Shown here in pieces: positions 56,585 to 64,000 of a stretch of DNA of 64,000 nucleotides. Each line of letters starts with the position of its first letter. Within the stretch, counting starts at the first letter, position 1. This DNA comes from Mycolicibacterium sp. P9-22 (GTDB lineage Bacteria > Actinomycetota > Actinomycetes > Mycobacteriales > Mycobacteriaceae): positions 1 through 64,000 of the forward strand of contig NZ_NPKP01000018.1 in assembly GCF_008329585.1 (NCBI RefSeq). The letters are read 5' to 3'. The notes beneath the pieces are model-generated. The model was given only the letters and a program-made list of their open reading frames with translations. It made no database searches and was not told where the DNA came from. Both the position numbers and the translations under genes were made by a program.

Positions 56585-59500
56585 TTAGGACGGACGCAGC
56601 GGCGCCGGGCTCCACAACCCACTGCGGGTGGCGGTGCCGAGTTCCAGTTCGGCGGTCTTCGCGTTCGGGTAGAACTGCCGAAGTTGCTGCAGGGAACCCC
56701 AGTCGCGGAACCAGTCGTCCTGCAGGTACGTCGGCACCGGGGTGGCGCGCAGCAGCAACTCGGTGATACCCAGCGGCCCGCCGCCCAGGTAGTCCATCAC
56801 CGGCGAGTTGGCCTCGGCCCCGAACCGGTCCGGCAGGATGCGCCACTTGGGCACCTCGGTGACGCCGTACCGGTGGAAGAACGGCCGTTGACATGGGAAG
56901 GCAAGTCCGACAAGCCAATCCAGCATGACCGGATCGGTGGACCCGACGACATCCTGCAGGCTGCGCAGCTCCGGGATGCGTGGCGGGGTGACCGCGATCC
57001 AGTGCTGCGGCGACAGGTCGTCATCGGAGGCGACCAGGCGCACCCGGGTGGCCTGCTCGGGAATCGCCGACATCGGGGCGCGCAGATTGCGCCACGCGGG
57101 CACGGCGCCCACATCGGCGAAACCGATGGTGCCACCGGGTTTTCCGTCGGCGGCCTGCTCCTCGGTTGCCCACTGCACCAGAACCTCGCCGGGATCGAAG
57201 CGCCCGGCCGCGGCCACCACCAGCAGCGGACCGCGCTCACCGCTGGGCGGCAGCCGGTACCAGGCCGAGCGCAGGCTGGCCGGCGACTGCGGGCCGGACC
57301 GCCAGCTGCCCAGCACCGGGGTGCGGGCCGGATCGAGGTTGTAGGGCAGCCGGGCCTGGGACCCGTTCACGCCGGCCGCGGCGGTGGTGCCGCCCTCGGT
57401 GCCGGGCTCGCTGCCGGTCTCGTCGCTGTCCTCGGAGTCGGCGAAGTTGCTGGCGCCGGGCTGCTCGGACACCGAGTCCGCGGAGATGTCGGAGGGAATC
57501 CCGTCCGGGCGGAAGTTCTGCGCCGTGCCCGCGCCCAGCGCAGCGCCGACCGGCTCGTCGATCGGGGTGAGCAGCCCGACGTTCGGGTCCTGTTCGACCA
57601 TCACATCGGTGGCCAGGCCACAGGTCTTGCCGCGCAACGCATCCAGATTGGAACGGCCGACCGACCACGCCGGGTACTGCGCGGTGACGGCCAATGTCAG
57701 CGAGGCGACCTGGAACAACACCACCGCCCAGGTCACGACCGCCAGCGGCGCCCCGGTGAACCGGGTCCACGGCCGGTCCCCGGCCCCGCCGCCGGCGAAA
57801 TGCAGCCAGGCCGCCACCAGCAGCGCCAGCACCGACAGACCGAGCAGCATCGTGGTGAGTCCGAAATGCCACTCCGGGAACTCATTCGACCACGGCACGC
57901 CGAAGTTCGACACGTACCACCAGCCGTTCACGGTGGCGAACGACACTGCCGTCACGAACAACACCACGGCGGTCACCACGGTGCGGTTGCGTTTGGACGT
58001 CATGGCCGCGGAGGCGATCGCCACCGCCGCCAGCGCACCGAGCGATCCGGCCAGACCGGCGAACACCCCGAAGTGATGCGTCCACTTCGTCGGGGTGAAC
58101 ATCAGCGACAGGAACGAGATGACGGTGATCCCGATCATGCGCTGGGCCGGGCCGATGGCGGTGCCCGGAATGCGCCCCTTGCGCAGCGTCATCGCCACCG
58201 AGATGGCCACCGCCAGCAGCAGTGTCAGCACCGCGAACCGTCGGGCCACCGAACCGTCGGGGCTGGTGGTGAACAGCCGGGAGTAGCGGATGTGCTCGTC
58301 GAACCAGGCCAGGCTGGGCCCGATGGTCGACTTGAACGAGCTGGCCTGCAGCTCGCTTACCAAGGTCTGGTCCCGGAATATCAGGAAGATGGTGACGGTG
58401 CCCGCGGCGGCGATGGGTGCCAGCAGCGCGGCGTAACCGAACCGGGAGACATGGGCGGCCACAATGGTTCTCAGCGGGCCGACGGCGACCAGCAGCGCCC
58501 CGACCGCGGCGATACCGGTGGGGCCGGAGAACAACGTCAGCGCCCCGATGATGATGGCCACCGCCACCGGCAGCAGCCGGCTGGTCGCCACGCCGCGCTC
58601 CACCGAGCACCAGGTCAGCAGGATGCCGACGGCGATGATCGGTTCCGGCCGCAGACCGTTGTTCAGCGGCAGCCAGAACGCCAGGAACATCGCGGCCGCG
58701 GTCCAGGCGGCGGGACGGCTCTTCTTCACCGCCGTGCCGAGCCGCGGGATCACCTCGCGGCTGATGATCCACCAGCACGCCAGGCCCATCAGCAGCGTCG
58801 GCAGCCGCACCCAGATGCTGGCGGTCGACACCTGGGCCCACAGCGCGAGCAGGTCGTAGTACCAGCCGAACGGCGCCTCCGGGGTGCCGAACCAGCGGTA
58901 GTAATTGGCCATGTAGCCGGCGTGCTCGGAGACCCGGGCCATGGTCAGGATGTAGCCGTCATCGGCGGTGTTGGCGCCGACGAAATGCCACCACACCAGC
59001 AGGGCCGCCACCAGCGCGTCGAGCTTGGTCAATGACCACCAGCGCTGCGGCAGGAAACGGCGGTGCCGCATACCGTCGGCCACGTCCAGGCGGTGCAGTG
59101 CGACCAGCGATGCGATGGTCATGACGACGCCCAGCACCATCACCAGCGTTTTGAGAAGCGTTGGTGAACTGCTGTACCGGGTGTCGATGGTGGCGGAGAG
59201 TTCCAGGCCGGGCGGCGCCGGGCCGGCAAGATCGGTGTACACGCCCACGATCTGCGGGCGGAAGTCGTAGCCGCCGCGTTCGCCGCGCAACGGCTCGCCC
59301 GGATTCTCGTCATCGGGCCCTGCGGTGAGACCCACGAACTCACCGGTCACCTTGTCGGCGTGCGCGGTGAACGTCAGTTCCCGGCAGGCCGGGCTGAGCA
59401 CCTCACTCAGCGGCGCGCTGACCACCGGGGTATTGCGCACGATGACCAGCAGCTCATTGTTGACGCGCTCGATCAGCAGCCCGCGGTCGACGGCCTTGGG

Positions 59501-59800
59501 GGCCTGCTTGGGCACCGTGGACAACAGCACGTTGCGGGCGCCGCCGAGTTCGGCGGCCGCCGAGCACGGGATGGTGATGTTCAGGTCGGTCGCGACATAG
59601 CCGATCAGCGGTGCGTCGACGCTGTCCAGCGTCCCGTTCTGCGGCCAGTTCAGCGTGGCGGTGGTTTCGGTGATGGGCAGGAACGGGGTGGCGATGGCCA
59701 GGATCGTGCCGAGCAACCCGGCGACGACCGCCACCAGTCTGGTGGTGCGGTGATTGGCCGGCGCGTCGTTCACGGAGCTAGATGCTAGTTGTCCGGCCAT
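56585..59800 (-). CDS. embC: Arabinosyltransferase EmbC
   Basis: A 1071-residue GT-C arabinosyltransferase required for the arabinan of lipoarabinomannan. N-terminal residues before LVAVVAGLLGTILAIATPFLP are cytoplasmic. The catalytic loop is NTADDGYILTMARVSEHAGYMANYYRWFG, with Ile-Leu-Thr-Met at the positions that are Gln-Met-Gln-Met in EmbB. An FTPTKWTHHFGVFAG loop and the C-terminal domain follow, with an acidic insertion SEDSDETGSEPGTEGG. The ATG at 59798-59800 overlaps the aftA stop by one base. In most mycobacteria embC is followed by embA; here the distance to embA is about 3.1 kb. Confidence 0.93.
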   Translation of the reverse strand: MAGQLASSSVNDAPANHRTTRLVAVVAGLLGTILAIATPFLPITETTATLNWPQNGTLDSVDAPLIGYVATDLNITIPCSAAAELGGARNVLLSTVPKQAPKAVDRGLLIERVNNELLVIVRNTPVVSAPLSEVLSPACRELTFTAHADKVTGEFVGLTAGPDDENPGEPLRGERGGYDFRPQIVGVYTDLAGPAPPGLELSATIDTRYSSSPTLLKTLVMVLGVVMTIASLVALHRLDVADGMRHRRFLPQRWWSLTKLDALVAALLVWWHFVGANTADDGYILTMARVSEHAGYMANYYRWFGTPEAPFGWYYDLLALWAQVSTASIWVRLPTLLMGLACWWIISREVIPRLGTAVKKSRPAAWTAAAMFLAFWLPLNNGLRPEPIIAVGILLTWCSVERGVATSRLLPVAVAIIIGALTLFSGPTGIAAVGALLVAVGPLRTIVAAHVSRFGYAALLAPIAAAGTVTIFLIFRDQTLVSELQASSFKSTIGPSLAWFDEHIRYSRLFTTSPDGSVARRFAVLTLLLAVAISVAMTLRKGRIPGTAIGPAQRMIGITVISFLSLMFTPTKWTHHFGVFAGLAGSLGALAAVAIASAAMTSKRNRTVVTAVVLFVTAVSFATVNGWWYVSNFGVPWSNEFPEWHFGLTTMLLGLSVLALLVAAWLHFAGGGAGDRPWTRFTGAPLAVVTWAVVLFQVASLTLAVTAQYPAWSVGRSNLDALRGKTCGLATDVMVEQDPNVGLLTPIDEPVGAALGAGTAQNFRPDGIPSDISADSVSEQPGASNFADSEDSDETGSEPGTEGGTTAAAGVNGSQARLPYNLDPARTPVLGSWRSGPQSPASLRSAWYRLPPSGERGPLLVVAAAGRFDPGEVLVQWATEEQAADGKPGGTIGFADVGAVPAWRNLRAPMSAIPEQATRVRLVASDDDLSPQHWIAVTPPRIPELRSLQDVVGSTDPVMLDWLVGLAFPCQRPFFHRYGVTEVPKWRILPDRFGAEANSPVMDYLGGGPLGITELLLRATPVPTYLQDDWFRDWGSLQQLRQFYPNAKTAELELGTATRSGLWSPAPLRPS

Positions 59801-61662
59801 CAACCAGCCGCCTGCGGTTTCCGGATGGCCAGCACGAACGGGCCGTCGGTGGACACATCCCAGCGCGGATCATCGAACAGTGCCGCATTCAGCTCGACCT
59901 GATACCGCTTGACGTTGGGCTGATTGGGGTAGACGTCGGCGGCCAGCCGCAGCGTGTAGCTGTCCGGGCCGCCGCGGCGCATCAGGAAGACCGTCGGGGC
60001 CTGCCAGGGCAACTGGTCCAGCGCGGTGATGAACTGGTCGGGCGTGCCGAGCAGAGCCCAGCTCTCGATGGCCGCCGAGCGGGCCTCGAACTGCGCCAAC
60101 GGGTTTGCGTAGTGCGAGGTCAGACCCTGGAAGCCGTAGTACGGGTAGTAGGACAGAAAGCTGTAGTCCGCGGTCATCACGACGGTCTCGGTGCGCGGCA
60201 CGCCGGTCACCTGGAGAATCCGCTCGTCGAGCGCGCGGTAATACTGCTCGGCGCCGGGCGGGCGCCGGTCGGCGCGCTCCCCGTAGCCGTCGGTGTCGGT
60301 GTAGGCGACGTTGATGTCGGCGCGCAGCACATCGGGGATGTCCTGGCTGAAGGTGACCGCGCCGATGGCGCCGACGGTCGCGGCGATGGCCACCACGTGC
60401 CGGCCCGGGTGCTGATAGCGCGCCACCACGGCCTGGGTCACCCAGATGAACCCGAAGGTGCCCGCGGCGGTCAGCAACACCGACAGGGTGGGCTGCAGGC
60501 GGAAGGACAGCAGGGTGGTGCCGACCAGCGTGGTCAGCATGGACAGCAGCGACCAGGCGTAGACGGCCAGCACCCCGACCGCCAGCGCGCCGGCCCGGGT
60601 GGAGCTGCGGGCGTGCACGACAAGCCAGATGGTGCCGAGCATGCACAGCGCACCGAGCAGGGTGAAGTCCAGCATCGGGAAGGTCAGTTCGGCGCCGTCG
60701 ATCGGCAGATAGTGGAACGCAGAGCCGTTGCCGGTCACCTCCCCGCGCGCGGCGGCCAGCAGAATGGGCGCCCAGGTGAGCAGCGCCAGCGCGCCGGCGA
60801 TGACCCCCATGACGGCCAGCTTCAGCACCGGTCCGATGCTGCGCCGGGCCACGGACAGCACCAGCGCCATCAGGGTGACGGTGAACGCCGCGTAGCCCAG
60901 CAGCAGGGTGTAGAAGAGCGCGGCCACGCCGAGGAAGAGCCCGACGCCGACGACGGCGCCCCAGCCCTCTCGGTTCTGTCGCTTGAGCCCCGACCATGCC
61001 AGCACGAAAACGGGCGGGAGCAGCACGGTGATCACCGCGGCATAGGGCTCGGTGGAGGTGTAGGCGAGCGTCACCGCGGCGGTGGCGGTCGACACCGCGA
61101 GCGCAATCTCGAAACGCAGCATCGCCGACCACAGCACCAGGGTGATCGCGATCGCCGCGGTGATCGAGATGATGGCCCACGGCTTGAACATCTCCCAGGC
61201 GGGCATGCCGGTGAGGTCCGCGAGCCGCCCGCCGATCCAGAACCAGCCGGCGGGGTAGAACGGCGGCAGCCCGATATAGGTCATATCGTGCAGTGCCGGA
61301 CTGTCGGCCAGCCTGGTCAGGTACTCGGTGCGGAACTGCTGATCCACCGAGATGCCGAACAGGTACAGCCGGGTGGCGCCGAGCGGCATCGCCAGGGTGA
61401 CCACCGAGAACGCGGACAGGAACACCACCGCGGCGATACGGGCGAGCAGTCGGCGCCCGCGTCGCCACAGCGCACCGGCGGCGAAAATACCCGCCAGAGC
61501 GGCGAACTGGCCGACGGTGGTGAGCGCGTGCAGTTGGTTGGAGGAGTTGTAGGCCGGCCACTCGACGCGGGCGATCGCCAGCAGGGCGACCACGGTGAGG
61601 ACCGCGGCGGTGGCGGCAGCGGCCGCCATCTTGCCGGTCACGGCCAGACTGCTCCGGATCAT
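59800..61662 (-). CDS. aftA: Arabinofuranosyltransferase AftA
   Basis: A 620-residue GT-C transferase that primes arabinan by adding the first arabinofuranose to galactan. Conserved core stretches are LLAIARVEWPAYNSSNQLHALTTVGQ, PLGATRLYLFGISVDQQFRTEYLTRL and MTYIGLPPFYPAGWFWIGGR. The C-terminal domain carries VVMTADYSFLSYYPYYGFQGLTSHYANP. ATG at 61660-61662 is chosen. A GTG at 61719 would add 19 residues that come from the dispersed repeat and are unlike other AftA N-termini. It is translationally coupled to embC and follows dprE2. Confidence 0.93.
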   Translation of the reverse strand: MIRSSLAVTGKMAAAAATAAVLTVVALLAIARVEWPAYNSSNQLHALTTVGQFAALAGIFAAGALWRRGRRLLARIAAVVFLSAFSVVTLAMPLGATRLYLFGISVDQQFRTEYLTRLADSPALHDMTYIGLPPFYPAGWFWIGGRLADLTGMPAWEMFKPWAIISITAAIAITLVLWSAMLRFEIALAVSTATAAVTLAYTSTEPYAAVITVLLPPVFVLAWSGLKRQNREGWGAVVGVGLFLGVAALFYTLLLGYAAFTVTLMALVLSVARRSIGPVLKLAVMGVIAGALALLTWAPILLAAARGEVTGNGSAFHYLPIDGAELTFPMLDFTLLGALCMLGTIWLVVHARSSTRAGALAVGVLAVYAWSLLSMLTTLVGTTLLSFRLQPTLSVLLTAAGTFGFIWVTQAVVARYQHPGRHVVAIAATVGAIGAVTFSQDIPDVLRADINVAYTDTDGYGERADRRPPGAEQYYRALDERILQVTGVPRTETVVMTADYSFLSYYPYYGFQGLTSHYANPLAQFEARSAAIESWALLGTPDQFITALDQLPWQAPTVFLMRRGGPDSYTLRLAADVYPNQPNVKRYQVELNAALFDDPRWDVSTDGPFVLAIRKPQAAG

Positions 61663-61663
61663 T

Positions 61664-61710
61664 TCCCGGGTCGCTTCGCTCTCCCCCGCAAGCGGGCGGT
61701 GCCCCCAGCC
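61664..61710 (-). repeat. Dispersed repeat with hairpin upstream of aftA
   Basis: On the minus strand the segment contains GAGAGCGAAGCGACCCGGG, which shares GAGCGAAGCGAC with the other dispersed repeats. Beside it the hairpin CCCGC-aa-GCGGG lies at 61685-61696. It fills the space between the dprE2 stop (61721) and the aftA start (61662). Confidence 0.7.
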
Positions 61711-61720
61711 CTCTCGCACG

Positions 61721-62500
61721 TCAGAAAGGCAGCTTGCGGAAGATCGGCCGCGGGATGTGCCGCAGCACCGACATCAGCACCCGCACCTGGCCCGGTGCCC
61801 ACACCAGGTCCTTGCCCTTGGCCGCCGAGGTGACGGCCAGTTCGGCGACGTCCTCCTTGTCGACGGTGAAGGGGGCTTCCTTGGCGCCGGTGGCCTTCCA
61901 GTGCTCCAGCGTGGTGGTGGTGCGCACCTGTCCGGGGCGGATCACCAGCACCTTGACCCCGAACTCCCGCAGGGCTTCTCCGAGCCCGAGATAGAAGCCG
62001 TCCAGGCCGGCTTTGGTCGAGCCGTACACGAAGTTGGAGCGGCGCACCCTTTCACCGGCCACCGAGGACATCGCGATGATCTGCCCGAAGCCCTGGGCGC
62101 GCAGCTTCTCGCCGATCAGCACGCCGACCGACACCGCCGCGACGTAGTTGATCTGCGCCGTCAGCACCGCCTTGGCCTGGTTCTGCCACAGTTCCTCGGC
62201 ATCGCCGAGCACCCCGAAAGCCACCACGGCGACGTCGACATCGCCTTTGGCCCAGGCGGATTCGATGACAGCGGGATGTGACGCGGTGTCCAGGGCGTCG
62301 AAGTCCAGGTACTGGACCTCCTTGGCGCCGGCCGCCTCGAGCTGCGCGATCGCGGCGTCCTTCTTGGGCGCACCGGGCAGGTCGGCCAGGATGATCCGGG
62401 CCTTCGCATTGCGCAGGTACCGCTCGGCGATGGCCAGGGCGATTTCGGACGTTCCGCCCAGCAGCAGGATGGTCTGCGGGTTACCGGTGGCGTCGATCAT
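61721..62500 (-). CDS. dprE2: Decaprenylphosphoryl-2-keto-ribose reductase DprE2
   Basis: A 259-residue short-chain dehydrogenase that reduces the 2-keto intermediate to decaprenyl-phosphoryl-arabinose, the second half of the DprE1/E2 epimerisation. The cofactor motif is LLLGGTSEIALAIAERY, and the catalytic Ser-Tyr-Lys is in MSSVAGERVRRSNFVYGSTKAG. The C-terminus (LMSVLRHIPRPIFRKLPF) is basic and amphipathic, suitable for membrane contact. The ATG at 62498-62500 lies 17 bp from the dprE1 stop. The length agrees with Rv3791 (254 residues). Confidence 0.95.
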   Translation of the reverse strand: MIDATGNPQTILLLGGTSEIALAIAERYLRNAKARIILADLPGAPKKDAAIAQLEAAGAKEVQYLDFDALDTASHPAVIESAWAKGDVDVAVVAFGVLGDAEELWQNQAKAVLTAQINYVAAVSVGVLIGEKLRAQGFGQIIAMSSVAGERVRRSNFVYGSTKAGLDGFYLGLGEALREFGVKVLVIRPGQVRTTTTLEHWKATGAKEAPFTVDKEDVAELAVTSAAKGKDLVWAPGQVRVLMSVLRHIPRPIFRKLPF

Positions 62501-62517
62501 GTAGAGGCAGAGCCTTT

Positions 62518-63930
62518 CTAAAGAAGTTCGAGGCGGCGGGCCATGTCGGAGGCGAACACGCCGTTCGGGTCGGCCTTGCGGCGGGTGGCGATCCATTCGT
62601 CGATGCGCGGGTACATCCGGTGGAAGTTCTGCGCGCTCACCCGGGAGTCCTTCGCGGTGTACACCCGGCCGCCGAATTCCATGACGCGGCTGTCCAGTTC
62701 GTTGAGGAACTCGTTGACGCCGGGCTTGTTCGGGAAGTCCATGGCAACGTTCCAGCCGGCCATCGGGAAGCTCAGGGGTGCCTTGTTGCCGGGGCCGAAC
62801 AGTTTGAACACGTTGAGTGCCGAGTAGTGGCCCTGGGTCTGGATCCACCGGATGATGGCCTTGAAGTCGTCCAGCGCGTTCGGCGGAACCAGGAACTGAT
62901 GCTGTGCGAAACCGGCCGGGCCATAAGCCTTTTGCCATCCGGTGGTGATGTCGAGCATATGGTAGAACTGCGTCAGGTTGACGATCTTGTTCTGGTAGTT
63001 CCCGCTGACCCGGTAGAACGCCTCGCCGACCAGGCCCAGCGACAGTTTGTTCATCACGCTGACGGGGAAAAGGTTGGGCACCGCAGGAAGTTTCGGGGCG
63101 GTGAACTGCAACGGGTTGGCTGCCAGCTTGGGCGGCAGTTGATCCAGCTTGGCCAGGCTGCCCCGGCTGACGGCCGCCCGCCCCAGCTTGGGCGGCGGAT
63201 TGATCAGATCGAACCAGGCGCTCGAGTAGGTGTAGTTGTCCTCACTGCCGTCCTGGTGCACCGCGACGGTCTCGTCCAGATCTGCGGTGGCGATACCGTC
63301 GGCGATGAAATACGCGGTCTCGGTGCGGGTCATGGCGATCCGGGCGCGGATCACGATGCCGGTCAGGCCGTTTCCGCCGATGGTGGCCCAGAACAGAGTT
63401 GCATCCTGGTCATCTGCTGTGCCGGAGGGGGTCAGCGTGCGGACCTCACCGTCGGCCATCAACAGGTCCAGTGACAGCACGTGATTGCCGAAGCTGCCGG
63501 CGCTGTGGTGGTTCTTGCCGTGGATGTCCGAGCCGATGGCGCCACCGACGGTCACCTGTCGGGTGCCGGGCAGCACCGGCACCCAGAGCCCGAACGGCAG
63601 CGCGGTCTTCATCAGCTGGTCCAGGCTGACCCCGGCGTCCACATCGGCGATTGCGGTCTCCGCGGACAGCGAATGAATGCGGTTCAGCCGGGTCATGTCG
63701 ACGACGATGCCGCCGCCGTTGCAGGCGTGGTCACCGTAGGACCGGCCCAGGCCGCGGGCCACGATGCCGCGCCGCAGGTAGGACGGACTGGCCGCCGAGG
63801 CGTCGGCCACCTGCCGGACGGCGGCAGCGATCACCTCGACATCGGGGGTGGACAGCACCTGCGCCACGCTGGGCGCGGTCTGGCCGAACCCGGTGAGGGA
63901 TCGGGACGTGAGGGGAAGGTCGGTAGACAT
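62518..63930 (-). CDS. dprE1: Decaprenylphosphoryl-beta-D-ribose 2'-oxidase DprE1
   Basis: A 470-residue FAD-dependent oxidase of the VAO/PCMH fold catalysing the first epimerisation step. FAD-binding elements are GLGRSYGDHACNGGGIVVDMTRLN and LPGTRQVTVGGAIGSDIHGKNHHSAGSFGNHV. The substrate pocket has NVFKLFGPGNKAPLSFP. The residue equivalent to M. tuberculosis Cys387, the covalent target of benzothiazinones, is Ala396 here (GWNVAMDFP, codon 62743-62745). The length exceeds Rv3790 (461) by nine N-terminal residues, which agrees with the offset of 9 in numbering. Confidence 0.96.
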   Translation of the reverse strand: MSTDLPLTSRSLTGFGQTAPSVAQVLSTPDVEVIAAAVRQVADASAASPSYLRRGIVARGLGRSYGDHACNGGGIVVDMTRLNRIHSLSAETAIADVDAGVSLDQLMKTALPFGLWVPVLPGTRQVTVGGAIGSDIHGKNHHSAGSFGNHVLSLDLLMADGEVRTLTPSGTADDQDATLFWATIGGNGLTGIVIRARIAMTRTETAYFIADGIATADLDETVAVHQDGSEDNYTYSSAWFDLINPPPKLGRAAVSRGSLAKLDQLPPKLAANPLQFTAPKLPAVPNLFPVSVMNKLSLGLVGEAFYRVSGNYQNKIVNLTQFYHMLDITTGWQKAYGPAGFAQHQFLVPPNALDDFKAIIRWIQTQGHYSALNVFKLFGPGNKAPLSFPMAGWNVAMDFPNKPGVNEFLNELDSRVMEFGGRVYTAKDSRVSAQNFHRMYPRIDEWIATRRKADPNGVFASDMARRLELL

Positions 63931-63957
63931 ATCAGTGCCAAAGGGTACCGCTCGCGG

Positions 63958-64000
63958 TCACCGCAGCCGGAATATCACGGCCCGCTGCACCACGAAGTTG
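63958..64000 (-). CDS. GtrA-family membrane protein, C-terminal fragment
   Basis: The last 14 codons of a minus-strand gene entering from the right edge end in NFVVQRAVIFRLR and a TGA at 63958-63960. Position and the hydrophobic/basic ending match the end of Rv3789, a GtrA-like protein proposed to handle decaprenyl-phosphoryl-arabinose or to anchor AftA. Only the C-terminus is visible, so the assignment rests mainly on synteny. It ends 27 bp upstream of dprE1 and probably heads its operon. Confidence 0.6.
   Translation of the reverse strand, partial: NFVVQRAVIFRLR

Noticed and set aside
56537..59035. 832-codon plus-strand frame opposite embC
   Set aside because: Gln/Arg/His/Gly-rich shadow of a conserved arabinosyltransferase.
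61663..61719. Start of aftA at GTG 61719
   Set aside because: Would translate a dispersed repeat into 19 residues not resembling AftA; ATG at 61662 fits better, though it is not proven.
59782..61833. 683-codon plus-strand frame opposite aftA
   Set aside because: Shadow frame; composition typical of antisense high-GC DNA.
1..64000. Transposases, integrases, tRNA or rRNA genes
   Set aside because: Looked for characteristic sequences by eye on both strands and saw none; a tRNAscan or IS search could still find something short.

Overview
The window is high-GC actinobacterial DNA that reads as a rapidly growing mycobacterium (Mycolicibacterium or close kin). It carries the complete mycolyl-arabinogalactan locus: glf, glfT2, ubiA, aftB, antigen 85 genes, fadD32-pks13-accD4, embC/A/B, aftA and dprE1/E2. 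Gene order broadly follows the Mycobacterium tuberculosis block from sodA to Rv3789. Residue variants and several extra genes set it apart from the tubercle bacilli.

Layout. 1-10.4 kb: 5' end of sodA, a small membrane protein, a DnaA-box-like cluster, rhodanese, zinc-ribbon membrane protein, glpQ1, bfrB, an LCP (LytR-CpsA-Psr) protein, a CPBP protease, an iron-regulated DUF2470 gene, pheA, a phosphoglycerate-mutase-family gene, a Cys-rich mini-protein, a zincin and a septum-formation-type protein. 10.4-24 kb: serS, a giant SARP/AAA regulator, hemerythrin, DUF5718 and MOSC genes, an MBL-Rieske fusion with its small partner, an acyltransferase, a HAD hydrolase, an LGFP amidase and erp. 24.2-46.1 kb (+ strand): galactan synthesis (glf, glfT2), DPA synthesis (PAP2, ubiA), aftB, three antigen-85 family genes, a DUF732 protein, culp6, the mycolic condensation trio fadD32-pks13-accD4, and three small membrane-protein genes. 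46.1-64 kb (- strand): an MBL hydrolase, then dprE1-dprE2-aftA-embC and embA-embB. Between embC and embA sits a divergent alkane-hydroxylase / cholesterol-oxidase pair.

How it fits together. DprE1/E2 and UbiA/PAP2 make decaprenyl-phosphoryl-arabinose. AftA, EmbA/B/C and AftB use it to build arabinan on the galactan made by Glf/GlfT2. FadD32-Pks13-AccD4 make mycolic acids, and the antigen 85 proteins transfer them onto the arabinan.

The points most worth a second look are: (1) short-period tandem repeats with a GGCGAGCGAAGCGACGGGG core that occur between genes and also in frame inside pks13, with relatives in the RDD gene and at the embA/embB and aftA/dprE2 junctions; (2) the alkB/cholesterol-oxidase insertion inside the emb cluster, with its own operator-like palindrome and long hairpins; (3) Gln-Met-Gln in the EmbB ethambutol region and Ala instead of Cys in DprE1, both predicting intrinsic drug resistance; (4) two IdeR-type iron boxes; (5) a cluster of DnaA-box-like sites at 656-743. 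No tRNA, rRNA, CRISPR array or transposase was recognised. Start codons were chosen by eye from ribosome-binding sites, overlaps and remembered family lengths; no searches were run.
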